NCBI GenBank assembly: GCA_905221605.1
Contig: CAJNDS010000212.1
Coordinates: 64,501 to 128,500 of the forward strand
Direction: 5' to 3'
From: Symbiodinium natans
Taxonomy: Eukaryota; Sar; Dinophyceae; Suessiales; Symbiodiniaceae
DNA length: 64,000 bases
This document shows positions 22,832 to 32,484 of this stretch, piece after piece. The translations under genes were made by a program, and so were the position numbers. The notes below the pieces were generated by a model. It was not told where the DNA came from. It made no database searches and worked only from the letters and a program-made list of their open reading frames with translations. The first letter of the stretch is position 1; every line of letters starts with the position of its first letter.

Positions 22832-24429
22832 ATGGCATCTTTACACAAGCTCAACACGGTTTATGCAAATGAAATATATAAAATATTTTCTACAGGAGTT
22901 AGTGAAATAGGCGACACATACGCTACAATAACAGATCTTAACAACCTTAATTTTTCAACGGATATAACAGCAAAATACTGACGCTATAGCAGTTTTAAAT
23001 ACAGAACAATTACAGAAGTTCAATAGTATTAATGCTATTAATGATGATTTAACTAATAATTATCAAACTAACACAGTTCTAGCTACCAATTTTTACAATA
23101 AAACAGAAGTAGACGCTACATTCACGAATTATTACACATCATCACAAATAGATACAAATTTATCAACTATATATCAAACAAATGCCCAACTATCAACAAA
23201 CTATTATAACAAAACAGAAATTGATACAAATTTATCTACTAATTATCAGACTAACACACAATTAGGAACCAATTATTATACTAAAACAGAGGTAGACGGA
23301 TTAGTAGGAGCAGGTGGGGGTTACACAGATACAGAAATTGATAATTTACTTGCATTGAAGGCTAATTTATCATTATTTACTGACAATGTTTCATTTTTTC
23401 CAGTTATTGATTTATCAAGACCTACTATTTTACATCAAGGACTAACATTAAAAAACTCAACATGTAATATTGAACCATTAGCAGGGTTGATTTTCAGTAA
23501 TCAATTTGGAGCAGAAGCAGATAGAGATGTAGCGATTGTTAGAAATCAAACGAGTTAGATAACTTTAAAAGGTGATAAAATATTATGCAATAATACATCA
23601 GATGATGCAATAAAACAATTAGATTTATCAAATAATAATGCAGGCTATAAAATGTCAGGTAAAATAGAAACTCCAACAGGTGGACTAGTAGTAGAAAATA
23701 CAGCGGATGCTAATTTATCATTTACAGTTAGAAATACTGATAATTACATTACTTTTAATAATGATAGTATTGATTGTTATAATTCAGTTGGCGACACAGG
23801 AAGAATTTTAAATTTAAATAGTAATTCTAATCAGTATGTTAAATCTCATTCATTATTAGTAGATGCAGCGTCAAATACATGAACAGGTGGATATACATTA
23901 GACGTTGTTGATAGTGCTATTGTTAGACAAAATCTAAAAGTAGATGGTAATTTAGATTTAACAGATGATATAAATTTTGATGGAGAAAATTTTAATATTA
24001 ATGACACTAACGGTTTAACATTTTATGAAGATACAACAGACGCATCTAATGTGATGTGTGTTAAAAACGCACAGGGCTATTTAAAATTTATTTCATCCGG
24101 TATTAATGCTTACAACACAAGTAACGACAGTTCTTCATTACTTTTATTAAATACAGCAAACGGTAATGGCAACCTAAAACACATAATTTTATTAGGGATG
24201 AAGCCAAAAAGAGTAATCTCGGTTTTATAGCAGACGATATTAAAGATGCTAAAAGCCGAAAGAATGGGACAATATAATATATTATAATGATGATGGTATA
24301 AAGTTATTGGCATATAACAAAATGGCTGTTGTTCTTTGGGGTTGTGTGCAAGAAATGCAAAAGGAAATAACAGCTTCAAAAGGTGAAATTACTAAATTAA
24401 AAAAGAAGGTTAAAGAAGATAGCGATTAA
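22832..24429 (+). pseudogene. Phage-like fiber with S74-type chaperone C-terminus
   Basis: N-terminal anchor (MASLHKLNTVYANEIYKIF), then at least four repeats of the tail-fiber type YYNKTEID/YYTKTEVD (23080-23340). Next comes a Gly/Asn/Asp-rich beta-solenoid-like body and a C-terminal module reading SNLGFIADDIKDAK then LLAYNKMAVVLWGCVQEMQ and a Lys-rich coiled coil ending at the TAA 24427-24429. This matches the intramolecular chaperone of endosialidase-like fibers (peptidase S74 family), which trimerises the fiber and often cuts itself off. Breaks: frameshift near 22978, TAG at 23557-23559, TGA at 23880-23882, frameshifts near 24180 and 24260. A role as the virion's host-recognition fiber is inference. 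Confidence 0.75.
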
Positions 24430-24457
24430 AAATATTTTTTATCTAAGGTTTTAATAT

Positions 24458-24624
24458 ATGGGATCTAAAACATCTAAAAATACTGCCACTGAAAATATGC
24501 AACAAATAAAAGAATTAGATATTAAGGATTGTATAGAAGGGTTGAAAAATTAGAAGAAACGAAGAGCGATAAATTTGTATATAAATTACCCGCTATAAAT
24601 TTGTGTAGATATTCATTGGTTTAA
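24458..24624 (+). pseudogene. Small MGSKTSK protein (myristoylation-type N-terminus), frameshifted
   Basis: Starts MGSKTSKNTATENMQQIKEL. Gly2 with Ser at position 6 fits the eukaryotic N-myristoylation consensus. The first frame stops at 24551-24553, but the next frame continues with RRVEKLEETKSDKFVYKLP to a stop at 24624, giving ~55 residues in total. It follows the fiber gene by 28 bp. A membrane-anchored virion or factory protein is inference. Confidence 0.5.
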
Positions 24625-24639
24625 TATGATTTCAAAAAA

Positions 24640-24745
24640 TAATTTGAAATATAATTTTATGAAATATATATTTTTTGATAATATTTTTGATAAAATTTTT
24701 TGATATAATAATTTTTTTGATAGTAATTTTTTTGAGATATATTTT
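24640..24745. repeat. T-rich tandem array (TTTTTTGATA-like units)
   Basis: About seven degenerate units of T-run plus GATA or GAGATA. They separate the viral fiber block from the compositionally different segment that follows. Confidence 0.6.
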
Positions 24746-24896
24746 TATGAATTTATACCGTTTTTGCACCTCTTTTCTCTTCCTTTCTTACCTCACCCTT
24801 CCCGCGGTCTTGCATGCGCTAGATCTGGTAGAGTGAATGCGTCTCTCTCTCTCTCTTCTCCCCTCTCGTCTCTTTTTTTCTCTTTCTGCGGACATG

Positions 24897-25542
24897 TCAG
24901 TCATGTCTTTTTCGTGGTTGTTGTTGAACTTGTTGTTGTGTTGTAGCGGTTTGGCTCATAAAATGGCAAAGGCACAACTTTATGTGTCGCCCGATGACGA
25001 TGGTAGCAACGACACGCCCGTCACGGTAGCTACTTATCTTATTTTATATATGTTTTCGGTTTGTAACAAAATAATAATTTTGTTTGTTGCTCTTTTTAAC
25101 CAAGGCAACAACAAGAGGCGTTTACAACGCATCTCGGCACAATATTAGTTAGTTTGAGTAGCTTTTGTTTGTTGTTGTGTTTTTGTAGGTGTGTGTTTTT
25201 TACATCCAAGGCTTGGTGGTACGGCCTGGTGATCTTCAAGGAGTGGGAGGAACATATCAGGAGATGGAAGGAATGCAGATGAAAAAGGAAGACAAAATGA
25301 GCGAAAACATGAGAGGGATGCAAAAAAAGGAAAGGCAGGAGAAAACAAAGAAGACCACCGTGCCTTGGTTTAAAATGTATCTTGGTTTAAAAAATAGTTT
25401 TTGTTTTTCAGAACAACCAACCAAGGTCAATGCCAATCTCCCTCGAGCCTTCCAAAGTGCAAAACCGAAGGCACGACCAAAGACTAAAGGTTTACCACCA
25501 AAGGTAGTATTGCCACCGAAGAGAAAAGGGCAACTTGTCTGA
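24897..25542 (+). CDS. Eukaryote-like spliced unit of unknown function inside the viral block
   Basis: An ATG at 24897 opens a hydrophobic leader (MSFSWLLLNLLLCCSG), then MAKAQLYVSPDDDGSNDTPV. GT...AG intron-like segments follow: GT at about 25025 to CCAAG|G at 25104, and GT at about 25145 to TTTTTGTAG at 25187. A third may end in TTTTTCAG at 25409. Downstream, a Lys/Pro-rich frame ends KPKARPKTKGLPPK...KRKGQLV at 25542. Base composition is less AT-rich than the neighbouring viral genes. Exon structure is uncertain and no family is recognised; it could be a captured host gene or another small mobile element. Confidence 0.3.
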
Positions 25543-25709
25543 GATATTATCACAAGCTAAAAAAATATAACATACTAAAACAAACCCCAAAAACCTAACC
25601 CATCTAAGGTGAAGTGCCTGACACCAGCGCGGCTGATCTCTTCACGACCGAGGAGTGAAAAAAGAGAAGGAATGGATTAATGAATAAATAAAATAGTTTG
25701 AAATAAGTT
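25543..25709. other. Short spacer, no gene seen
   Basis: Contains AACCTAACCC and a GC-rich stretch (25610-25660) unlike its AT-rich surroundings. Nothing recognisable. Confidence 0.3.
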
Positions 25710-26482
25710 TTATGAATAAGGTTTTATAATTCTCATAGCTTTTTCAAAGCGAATAAAGAACATACGATTTATATCTTTTGCATTTGTATTTATATATAAG
25801 AATGAATAGGGGGCATCGTTTATAGCTATTCTATACATTTCATATAATTCTTCTTTATTTACCAATGCGGAATTTTCTTCTAGAAATGAATTTACCTCAT
25901 TCATATTTTTCAATCGGAATATAAATAAAGCGGACGCGTTTAACCTTACGATCGGAGCGAGGACAGTATATTTTTGAGTGGATAATAAAACAGATATTGC
26001 ATTATGGCGACCACGAGTAAATAGGGAATGTAATATATTTGAATACCTGACAAATTTTGGATCGTCCGCGAAATCATCAATAACAATTAATATTGAATGT
26101 AATTTTTTTGTTTATTCTTTTTTTGACAATCAATAACTTTATGTTGTGTTTTTATAATTTGATTTAGCGCTTCGGGATCATATTCTTCGAAGTATGTTTT
26201 TTCCTTTTCAGTATCTACATTCATATGATCGGATATATGCTTTTTTTACGCTATTCCATGTGTCATCAACATGAACACTGGGACTGAATAAGAAAATATT
26301 CTTTCAAAGGAGCCTTTATAAATATTCCATATGAGACTTTGTATTAATACAGTTTTACCGCCTGTAGAAAAGGCAACTCATATACCACGGAATGGAAGCG
26401 ATGGCATCATATCATATTTTGAGTTTTTGTATGTATATTCTGGAATATCTATTGGTTTGACGATGGGAATGTTATTATTCAT
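25710..26482 (-). pseudogene. PLV DNA-packaging ATPase (FtsK/HerA, A32-like), multiply broken
   Basis: Start at 26482 (MNNNIPIVKPIDI). The P-loop AFSTGGKTVLIQ (about 26387-26340) follows a conserved LPFRGI with an in-frame TGA between them. After a frameshift near 26295 comes LFSPSVHVDDTW. The Walker B strand ILIVIDDFADD is near 26088-26056, and LLSTQKYTVLAP with the Gln of the STQ sensor is at about 25990. The C-terminal NASALFIFRL...YSFLYI runs to the stop at 25710. An in-frame TAA and poly-A slippage lie near 26120. Intact, it would pump viral DNA into capsids; this copy cannot make a full protein. Confidence 0.85.
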
Positions 26483-26518
26483 TATTTTTACATAGATTTT
26501 TTTATAAATAATGATATA

Positions 26519-26650
26519 ATGCGTTATGAAAAAAATATTGATGTTATTAATAATCTAGAAGAAGTAGAACAAATAATAATAACTGAACCTAGATATAGAC
26601 GCTGTTGTTATTCTGTTTTAGAAATTTGTAAGGGGTGTTACAATATTTAA
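26519..26650 (+). CDS. Small Cys-rich viral ORF, 43 aa
   Basis: Starts MRYEKNIDVINNLEEVEQI and ends in a Cys cluster (CCYSVLEICKGCYNI). It diverges from the ATPase start (26482) across a 36 bp AT-rich spacer that probably holds both promoters. Possibly a truncated Cys-rich or zinc protein; not recognised. Confidence 0.35.
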   Translation: MRYEKNIDVINNLEEVEQIIITEPRYRRCCYSVLEICKGCYNI

Positions 26651-26685
26651 AACTTAAGAAAAATAAATTTCTAACATTAGAAAAT

Positions 26686-26970
26686 ATGAGTGATGTAAAA
26701 AAATATAATGACAAAGATGACAACGAGGGAGGGTTTCAAGTTAGTAAAGATGGAATGTCTTGTTTTGCATGTAGATGTAGAAGAAACATTTTACATAAAG
26801 ATAAGAAGAAAATTACCGATGAAACAGGAAAAACAATAATCGAAGAGAGTATTGAAACATCATCAATAGCATTTGGAAGAGGCACAACGCCCCCAGTTCA
26901 ACCAAGAAGCCTAACAATTGAAGAAAGAATAGAAGAATTAGAACATAAAATAGATCAAATTAAAAATTAA
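26686..26970 (+). CDS. Viral ORF with CxxCxC motif and C-terminal coiled coil
   Basis: Starts at the ATG at 26686 (MSDVKKYNDKDDNEGG). It has CFACRCRR near residue 25, a charged middle, then SLTIEERIEELEHKIDQIKN. A related coiled-coil segment (GLSVDERLLKLEKEVYELKQ) follows in another frame and stops near 27092, so the original protein was probably longer and has suffered a frameshift. Function unknown. Confidence 0.4.
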   Translation: MSDVKKYNDKDDNEGGFQVSKDGMSCFACRCRRNILHKDKKKITDETGKTIIEESIETSSIAFGRGTTPPVQPRSLTIEERIEELEHKIDQIKN

Positions 26971-27284
26971 AAATATTGAAGATATTGACACAGGATTTAG
27001 GAGAGGATTATCGGTAGATGAAAGACTACTTAAATTAGAGAAAGAAGTATATGAACTGAAACAAGTGTATAAGTTGCAATTAATGGATTAATATATTTAA
27101 AAAATAATTTGTAATATAATATGACAGCTCGCTAGAGACTTTTGAACTTCCCCTCTTGGAACTGAAACAGGAAAAACCCATTGCGCCCATTGCTCATAAT
27201 TGGCACTACATAAGATAGTGTATAATTAGTTTGGTGTGAATGCATAATATTATATTTACAGTGTATTGTAAATATACAATTATT

Positions 27285-27549
27285 TTAAAGTCTTGAGCCA
27301 AAGAAACCCGGAAAAGGGAAAACAGCAAAACTCGAAGTGCATAAGACTCTCCCAAAAGGATCCCCAAGCATGTCATCACTATGCATAAAAGCACTGCACT
27401 CACTTCTTCTTTTCTCACGTGGAGACTGTGGGAGTCGGTGCACACAAAGCCTCACCTTACACCTTGGGCGGCAACCTGTGAAGCTGGGCACACGGGCCCC
27501 TTTGCAGCTGGCGGCAAAGACATAACACTGGGAAGCATGCACCAATCCC
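27285..27549 (-). repeat. Element 1 terminal repeat B2
   Basis: 265 bp matching 28180-28444 (B1) with no difference seen by eye. It forms the 3' end of element 1 and abuts AT-rich viral DNA. Confidence 0.9.
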
Positions 27550-27624
27550 TTTGGGAGGCACAAGCTCATCCCCTCAAGCATGGGGCAAGAGTTTGCATCG
27601 TTAGCAGTCAGAGCTCGGTGTCTG

Positions 27625-27835
27625 GCAAACATGAGCGAACGCAAGGCACAAGCCGGTAGGCGCTCCAATGCTGGCGCAAACATGAGCGAACGCAAGGAAC
27701 AAGCCGGCAGGCGCTCCAATGCTGGCAGCCTTGAGCAACATCAAGAATCAGCAGGTGCTCCAATGCTGGCAGGCATGAGCAACATCAAGAACCAGCAGGC
27801 GCTTCCATGTTGGTGAACATGAGCGAACGCAGGAC
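27625..27835. repeat. ~45-50 bp minisatellite in the element 1 3' region
   Basis: Four to five units built on ATGAGC(GAACGCAAG/AACATCAAGAA), CAAGCCGGCAGG and CGCTCCAATGCTGGC. It lies between A2 and B2, where element 2 has only 22 bp. Confidence 0.75.
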
Positions 27836-27911
27836 ATTCGCTTACGCACGACACTCGGCAGGACGAGCACAAGAGGGAAGCCAGGCGACCGACACAGGGT
27901 GGGCCGGGCGG

Positions 27912-28183
27912 GAGAAATTTTTAACACATTGCAGAAGCTTGAGTCTAGTGTTCAAAGCTTGATGCAAAACATTTGGCAGCTCCAAGAACTTACAGATGCT
28001 CAACGTTCACAAGGCACTTGAACCGGTGAACATGGTGTCAGAGACTGGAAAATGAGTGCAAAAGGCCAATGAAGGAAAGTTTTCCCTTTTCCAAAGCTCG
28101 GGCGAGCTAGCAAAGAAACACAAAGGGGTTTTTCTCTAGGCTCAGACTTTAAAGCACTATCAACCCGTTGACCGTTAGCTTAA
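27912..28183 (-). repeat. Element 1 repeat A2
   Basis: Copy of A1 (45781-46064) with one ~11 nt length difference after GGTGAACATG. It directly abuts B1, forming the circle-type A-B junction. Confidence 0.9.
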
Positions 28184-28444
28184 AGTCTTGAGCCAAAGAA
28201 ACCCGGAAAAGGGAAAACAGCAAAACTCGAAGTGCATAAGACTCTCCCAAAAGGATCCCCAAGCATGTCATCACTATGCATAAAAGCACTGCACTCACTT
28301 CTTCTTTTCTCACGTGGAGACTGTGGGAGTCGGTGCACACAAAGCCTCACCTTACACCTTGGGCGGCAACCTGTGAAGCTGGGCACACGGGCCCCTTTGC
28401 AGCTGGCGGCAAAGACATAACACTGGGAAGCATGCACCAATCCC
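28180..28444 (-). repeat. Element 1 repeat B1
   Basis: Copy of B2. It lies just downstream of the RNase H stop codon (28497). Confidence 0.9.
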
Positions 28445-28496
28445 CAACTTAACCGAAACCCAAACTAATGCCCAAAACAAGAAGGGATCTCCGCCA

Positions 28497-29520
28497 TCAA
28501 GCAAGAATCATCTCCAAGGTTTGTTGGCAAGAATCTGCTTCCAAAACCACGCCTTCAAATTGAAAGGAGGACATGAGGGTCCTGGAAGGCTCGTCGGCCA
28601 AGTTCGACGGACTGGGCACTCGTGCGAACCAACTGAAGGTTTTGGCCAGGGTCTCCACCGTAAGGAGAAGCCGAGCCAACCTGGCACCTACCTGGTTGCG
28701 GGCGGAACCACTGATGAGGACGTCCCTTGTGGCGTTATTATCTATGTAGCAAACGATGGGTCGCGAACAAATGTCATCTCTCCAGAGGACATAGGCCAAA
28801 ACTACGGCACAAAGTTCAGCTTCAAAGATAATAGTACTGGATTCATCAACGCCTAAGGCTCGCTGGAAGGACTCGTGAAGTTCTACCGAGAAGAACCTAC
28901 GAGGCATCCCATCAGGTCCTATGAGGACTCCCCCCAACCCACAACGGCTAGAACCTCCAGCCCTATCAAAGGCCGCATCTGTGAAGATGTAGCAGGGTTG
29001 TGCGGAAAGGTTGGAGATCATCCTAGGCGGGCCATTTCTGAGGAGGTCAATGAACAAGGTGATGGCTGAAGCCATGGCGTCGGTGATCACACACTGAGGG
29101 TCGGCTTCTGCCTGCTGCAGCGCTTTAACACACGTTCGGCCCAACCTTCCAAACAGCTGGCCACCAGCAAAAAGCATGCGTCCCCTGATTCGTTCCAGTT
29201 CCTTCTTGGTGGACGTTCTAACCTCCAGGAGCGAGTTCAAATAGGCTGAAACTTCCTGTATCCGGCTGGGAGTGTTGAAGAACAAGACCTCGGAATGAAG
29301 GAATCTGCTGAAGGAAACCCATATCCCCAGAGCCGTAAATTCTTCCTGGAACCCATGATCCTTGTCCTCCGAAACTTTCCAGCCAAGCAGTGCAAAGAAA
29401 CCATGCAGGACTCTTTCCACGTGGACCTGCTCCTCGGATCTACAGATGTTGACGAAGTCGTCGAAAAAGTGCGTCATCATGAGCTTAAGGTTCTTAACGG
29501 CTAACCACCACAAGCTATAC
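28497..29520 (-). CDS. Element 1 pol, distal part: RT motif C to RNase H
   Basis: Continuation of the pol gene whose first part ends at 38518; element 2 separates them. It opens AYSLWWLAVKNLKLMM followed by THFFDDFVNI, the FxDD catalytic box (motif C) of reverse transcriptase, then thumb and connection. The RNase H domain has its acidic residues in order: FTDAAFD, FEAELCAV, CYIDNNATR and SNLADEPSR. The frame is open to the stop at 28497. The sequence belongs to DIRS/Ngaro-type RT-RNase H rather than LTR or LINE types. It is disrupted only by the nested insertion. Confidence 0.85.
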
Positions 29521-29522
29521 GC

Positions 29523-29775
29523 TGTCTTATCGATTTACAAAACTGCAATCGTAAAACTTGAGCAAATGTATTGGCAAAGAGAAAACTCATCAATCCACAT
29601 CGGGAATATATAAACTCGCGCTCACAAGCAAGCTAGAAAGCACTCGGACTCTGTTTTGCCGCGAAGGAACAAGGGGCAATCATTCGCAAAAGCGTGCATC
29701 CACAAACTGACGGCAAGTGGTCAACGCCTCTTCAACGCAGAAAGCAAGAGGCACCACAACGGACCCGCCATACCC
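29523..29775 (-). repeat. Element 2 terminal repeat B2
   Basis: Begins GTCTTATCGATTTACAAAAC and matches 30082-30334. Only a 22 bp GGGT-rich spacer separates it from A2. Confidence 0.9.
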
Positions 29776-29797
29776 CAACTGCTGGGTGGGTGGGTGG

Positions 29798-30081
29798 AGA
29801 TGAAACCTGTTCGGATCTGAAGGCCAATTTAATGACCTACTTTGACTGCTCTCTGCAGGTTCGGGCCATACTGACGGCACAGAATTCTCCCTGTGCATCG
29901 AGTATGCGCCATGTAAAAACCTCATACCAAACAGTCACTTCCATGAATGAAAGAGAGATTCTAGGTGGTGCATTAAGCAAAACCACCACCCTATTTCACG
30001 TAGAAACCACTTGCAGTTTTGCGTCGCTGTTGCAGCGACTATAAATCAAAAGACAACATTATCACGTTCCGTGAAACAGTC
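29798..30081 (-). repeat. Element 2 repeat A2
   Basis: 284 bp, matching A1 at 38234-38517. It abuts B1 at the circle-type junction CAGTC|GTCTTATC. Confidence 0.9.
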
Positions 30082-30334
30082 GTCTTATCGATTTACAAAA
30101 CTGCAATCGTAAAACTTGAGCAAATGTATTGGCAAAGAGAAAACTCATCAATCCACATCGGGAATATATAAACTCGCGCTCACAAGCAAGCTAGAAAGCA
30201 CTCGGACTCTGTTTTGCCGCGAAGGAACAAGGGGCAATCATTCGCAAAAGCGTGCATCCACAAACTGACGGCAAGTGGTCAACGCCTCTTCAACGCAGAA
30301 AGCAAGAGGCACCACAACGGACCCGCCATACCCC
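30082..30334 (-). repeat. Element 2 repeat B1
   Basis: Copy of B2. It starts 16 bp downstream of the shifted-frame RNase H stop (30351). Confidence 0.9.
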
Positions 30335-30350
30335 TTCTCACGTCCGATGT

Positions 30351-32484
30351 TCAAGAAAGGTGAAAAGCCGGAGTGGGACCCTTCAGATGGCACGCCAGAA
30401 GGCTCCAGGGCAACGACCCCACGTTCAGGCAAACGTTGACGGCCGCTCTCACCGTTTCGCTGATGTCCACTACTCTTCCCCCAATCATGCTTGCAGCTGC
30501 GGATGCCTCCCCGCGACTCGGCAGGTCTGCGATGTTCGAAGTGAAGGCACGCGCTCAATCCAAGCAATCAACCTGTCCACCTCCTCTGAAGCGTAGAAGG
30601 AGTGTGCCAACACGAGCATCGAGCGCGAAGGGCTGCTCCCCCGAATCATGGAGTATCGTGCTGCCTCGTTGTCTACGAAAAAGAAGGTACGGCGACCTTT
30701 GGCGAAGGAAGCTATGTATGTTCTGGCAAGAACCATAGCGAAGGCCTCGGCCTGTGAGATCACCTGGTCCTTTGCGTCCAGATGCCATAGATCAACGAGC
30801 TGCGACGGAATGCAACCACCCGCAACTTCACGCCTTCCTGAAGCCGGGTCGATCAGAACCAAACCCCAGGTTGCTACCCCACCCTCGTAGGCAGCATCGG
30901 TGAAAACAACCAGGGGGCAACACTTAACCCTAAGACACAGAACCCTGGGCGCAAGCCTCTCCAAGCAGCCGACCAGATACACTCCCAAGGCTCGGACCTC
31001 CTCGGCGCTCCACTTTCGGCTGCCATGGACCAGGTTGGACAAAGCCCTGCTCACTAACTTAAGAGACCTCCCAGCAGCGAACCCTACCATGAAGTTAAGC
31101 TGACCTTGCAAGGAGAGGGCCTCAGCGTATGAGAGAACCCCACTTTCTGCGAAGCCTCGGGCGAGGCTCAGCATCTTCGACACACGCCCTGGCTTGTTCT
31201 GGAGCTCGATGTTGCCAAGATGAAATGCACCCAAGGACAACTGAACCCCTAACAAATTGAAAGTGCTCGCGAACGGCCGGTCCTTTTCTGCATCCCGGGA
31301 GTACTTCCACCCGAGGGTGTCCAGCAGCGACTCGACGGACAGGGAACAGAGCCTGGCGGTTAAACTAGGTTCGATCATCGGGAAATCGTCGTAGAAAACA
31401 CCGCCTATGACCCCGAGCAGGCAAGTCGTCAGATGCAGCAGGCTGCGACTGACGCGGTTGAAGCTGAAAACCGCTGCGCATGCACCGAAAGGTAAGCTGT
31501 TGCTGATGAAGTATCGGTACAGCCCGGAAGAGGGCTCACGCACCAGCAGGACTGCGAACTTGAGGCTGCCCGCACTCAATGGTACTTGTTTATAGGCCTT
31601 TTCAAGATCCAGGCAGCGCCCTACCCATTTGCAGTTTCGTCCAAAGTCCTGACTGGCCTTCCCTTCAAGCAACTGTCCACTCCCCAGCCTGACGGCGACT
31701 GTTCCTTGCTCACTGATCGAAGAGCAGATAAAACGACAGAGAGTCACAAAGAAGTCGACGTCATGCAGGCGGAGATGATCTAGGGCATGATATGCCGAGT
31801 TTACACCGCTCTCTTTGAAATCATCAATCGGGCGGTATTTTGGATTTTCGGGGCCCCCTTGGATCACCAGGAACCTACGGGTGGAGCAGAAGACTTCTTC
31901 TCCAAGCTCGGATCGCACCTGGTCAGCGGACGCAAACGGTCCTCTCAAGAAGCCCCGCTGCACCTCCTGAAGGGTGCAGTCCCACAGTTTCTCCACCAGG
32001 TCGCTTTGCGGATCATCAGGGTCAACGCCCTTCTTTAGCATCGGCTCTCTCCACACGGCCGAGTCCAACAGATCTTGAGGAGAGCTTGTCGCGGGGACTT
32101 CTTTCCACGGGTAGAGCTGGGACTTAGTAGGGCGTCCTACGAGGTCCACCCCTTCCATCAACTCCCCAACTGATAAGTCGGGAAAATTGGTCTCCTTAAG
32201 CAGCTGGCGCCACACAAGAACACACTTCCCTTTGAGCACCTTCTGAGCATGCGATGGAAGGGTTGCCTGGAACCTGGCTTCCTCAACTGCAAGTTCTTGG
32301 GCCATCTGTCTCACCCTCTTGCCTGCATCGATCCTCTTCTGAGCAACCGAGCTGAGGCCCTCGGTGAGGAGATCGAAGATGTTGCGCCTGGTGTTGTCAT
32401 CAATGGCAGACGCATTGTCAAACGGGTGGTCCAGCGCCAGCGCTTTTTGGGTAAACTCGTGCTTGGTGTGAAAAACCCCAAAAG
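30351..32484 (-). CDS. Element 2 reverse transcriptase-RNase H, frameshift near 3' end
   Basis: The RT frame is open from about 32480 (just after the methyltransferase frame break) to 30485. It includes a polymerase N-terminus (ALALDHPFDNAS, then RRFLVIQ and YRPIDDFKESGVNSAY), motif A CLDLEKAYKQ, motif B LPFGACAAV and motif C GVFYDDFPM. The RNase H domain has FTDAAYEGG, QAEAFAMV and FFVDNEAAR. The final Asp box SNIADLPSRGE lies one frame away (near 30535), so a 1-nt indel occurred after RVPS; that frame stops at 30351. The polyprotein makes element cDNA from RNA. Compare element 1, where methyltransferase and RT share one frame. Confidence 0.85.

Larger units (their letters stand above)
19006..27284. 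mobile_element. Decayed polinton-like virus (PLV), left and central part
   Basis: An AT-rich block with a PLV gene set: major capsid protein, penton-like protein, packaging ATPase, GIY-YIG nuclease, lipase-like protein and fiber. Genes occur on both strands, and fiber and penton-like genes are each present twice in opposite orientation. The left edge cuts a fiber gene at about 19010, where GC-rich host DNA begins. The right edge is the insertion point of retroelement 1 at 27285; AT-rich sequence resumes at 46065. No terminal inverted repeat or target duplication was recognised, and no DNA polymerase B or integrase was seen, so the element is incomplete as well as broken. Confidence 0.85.
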
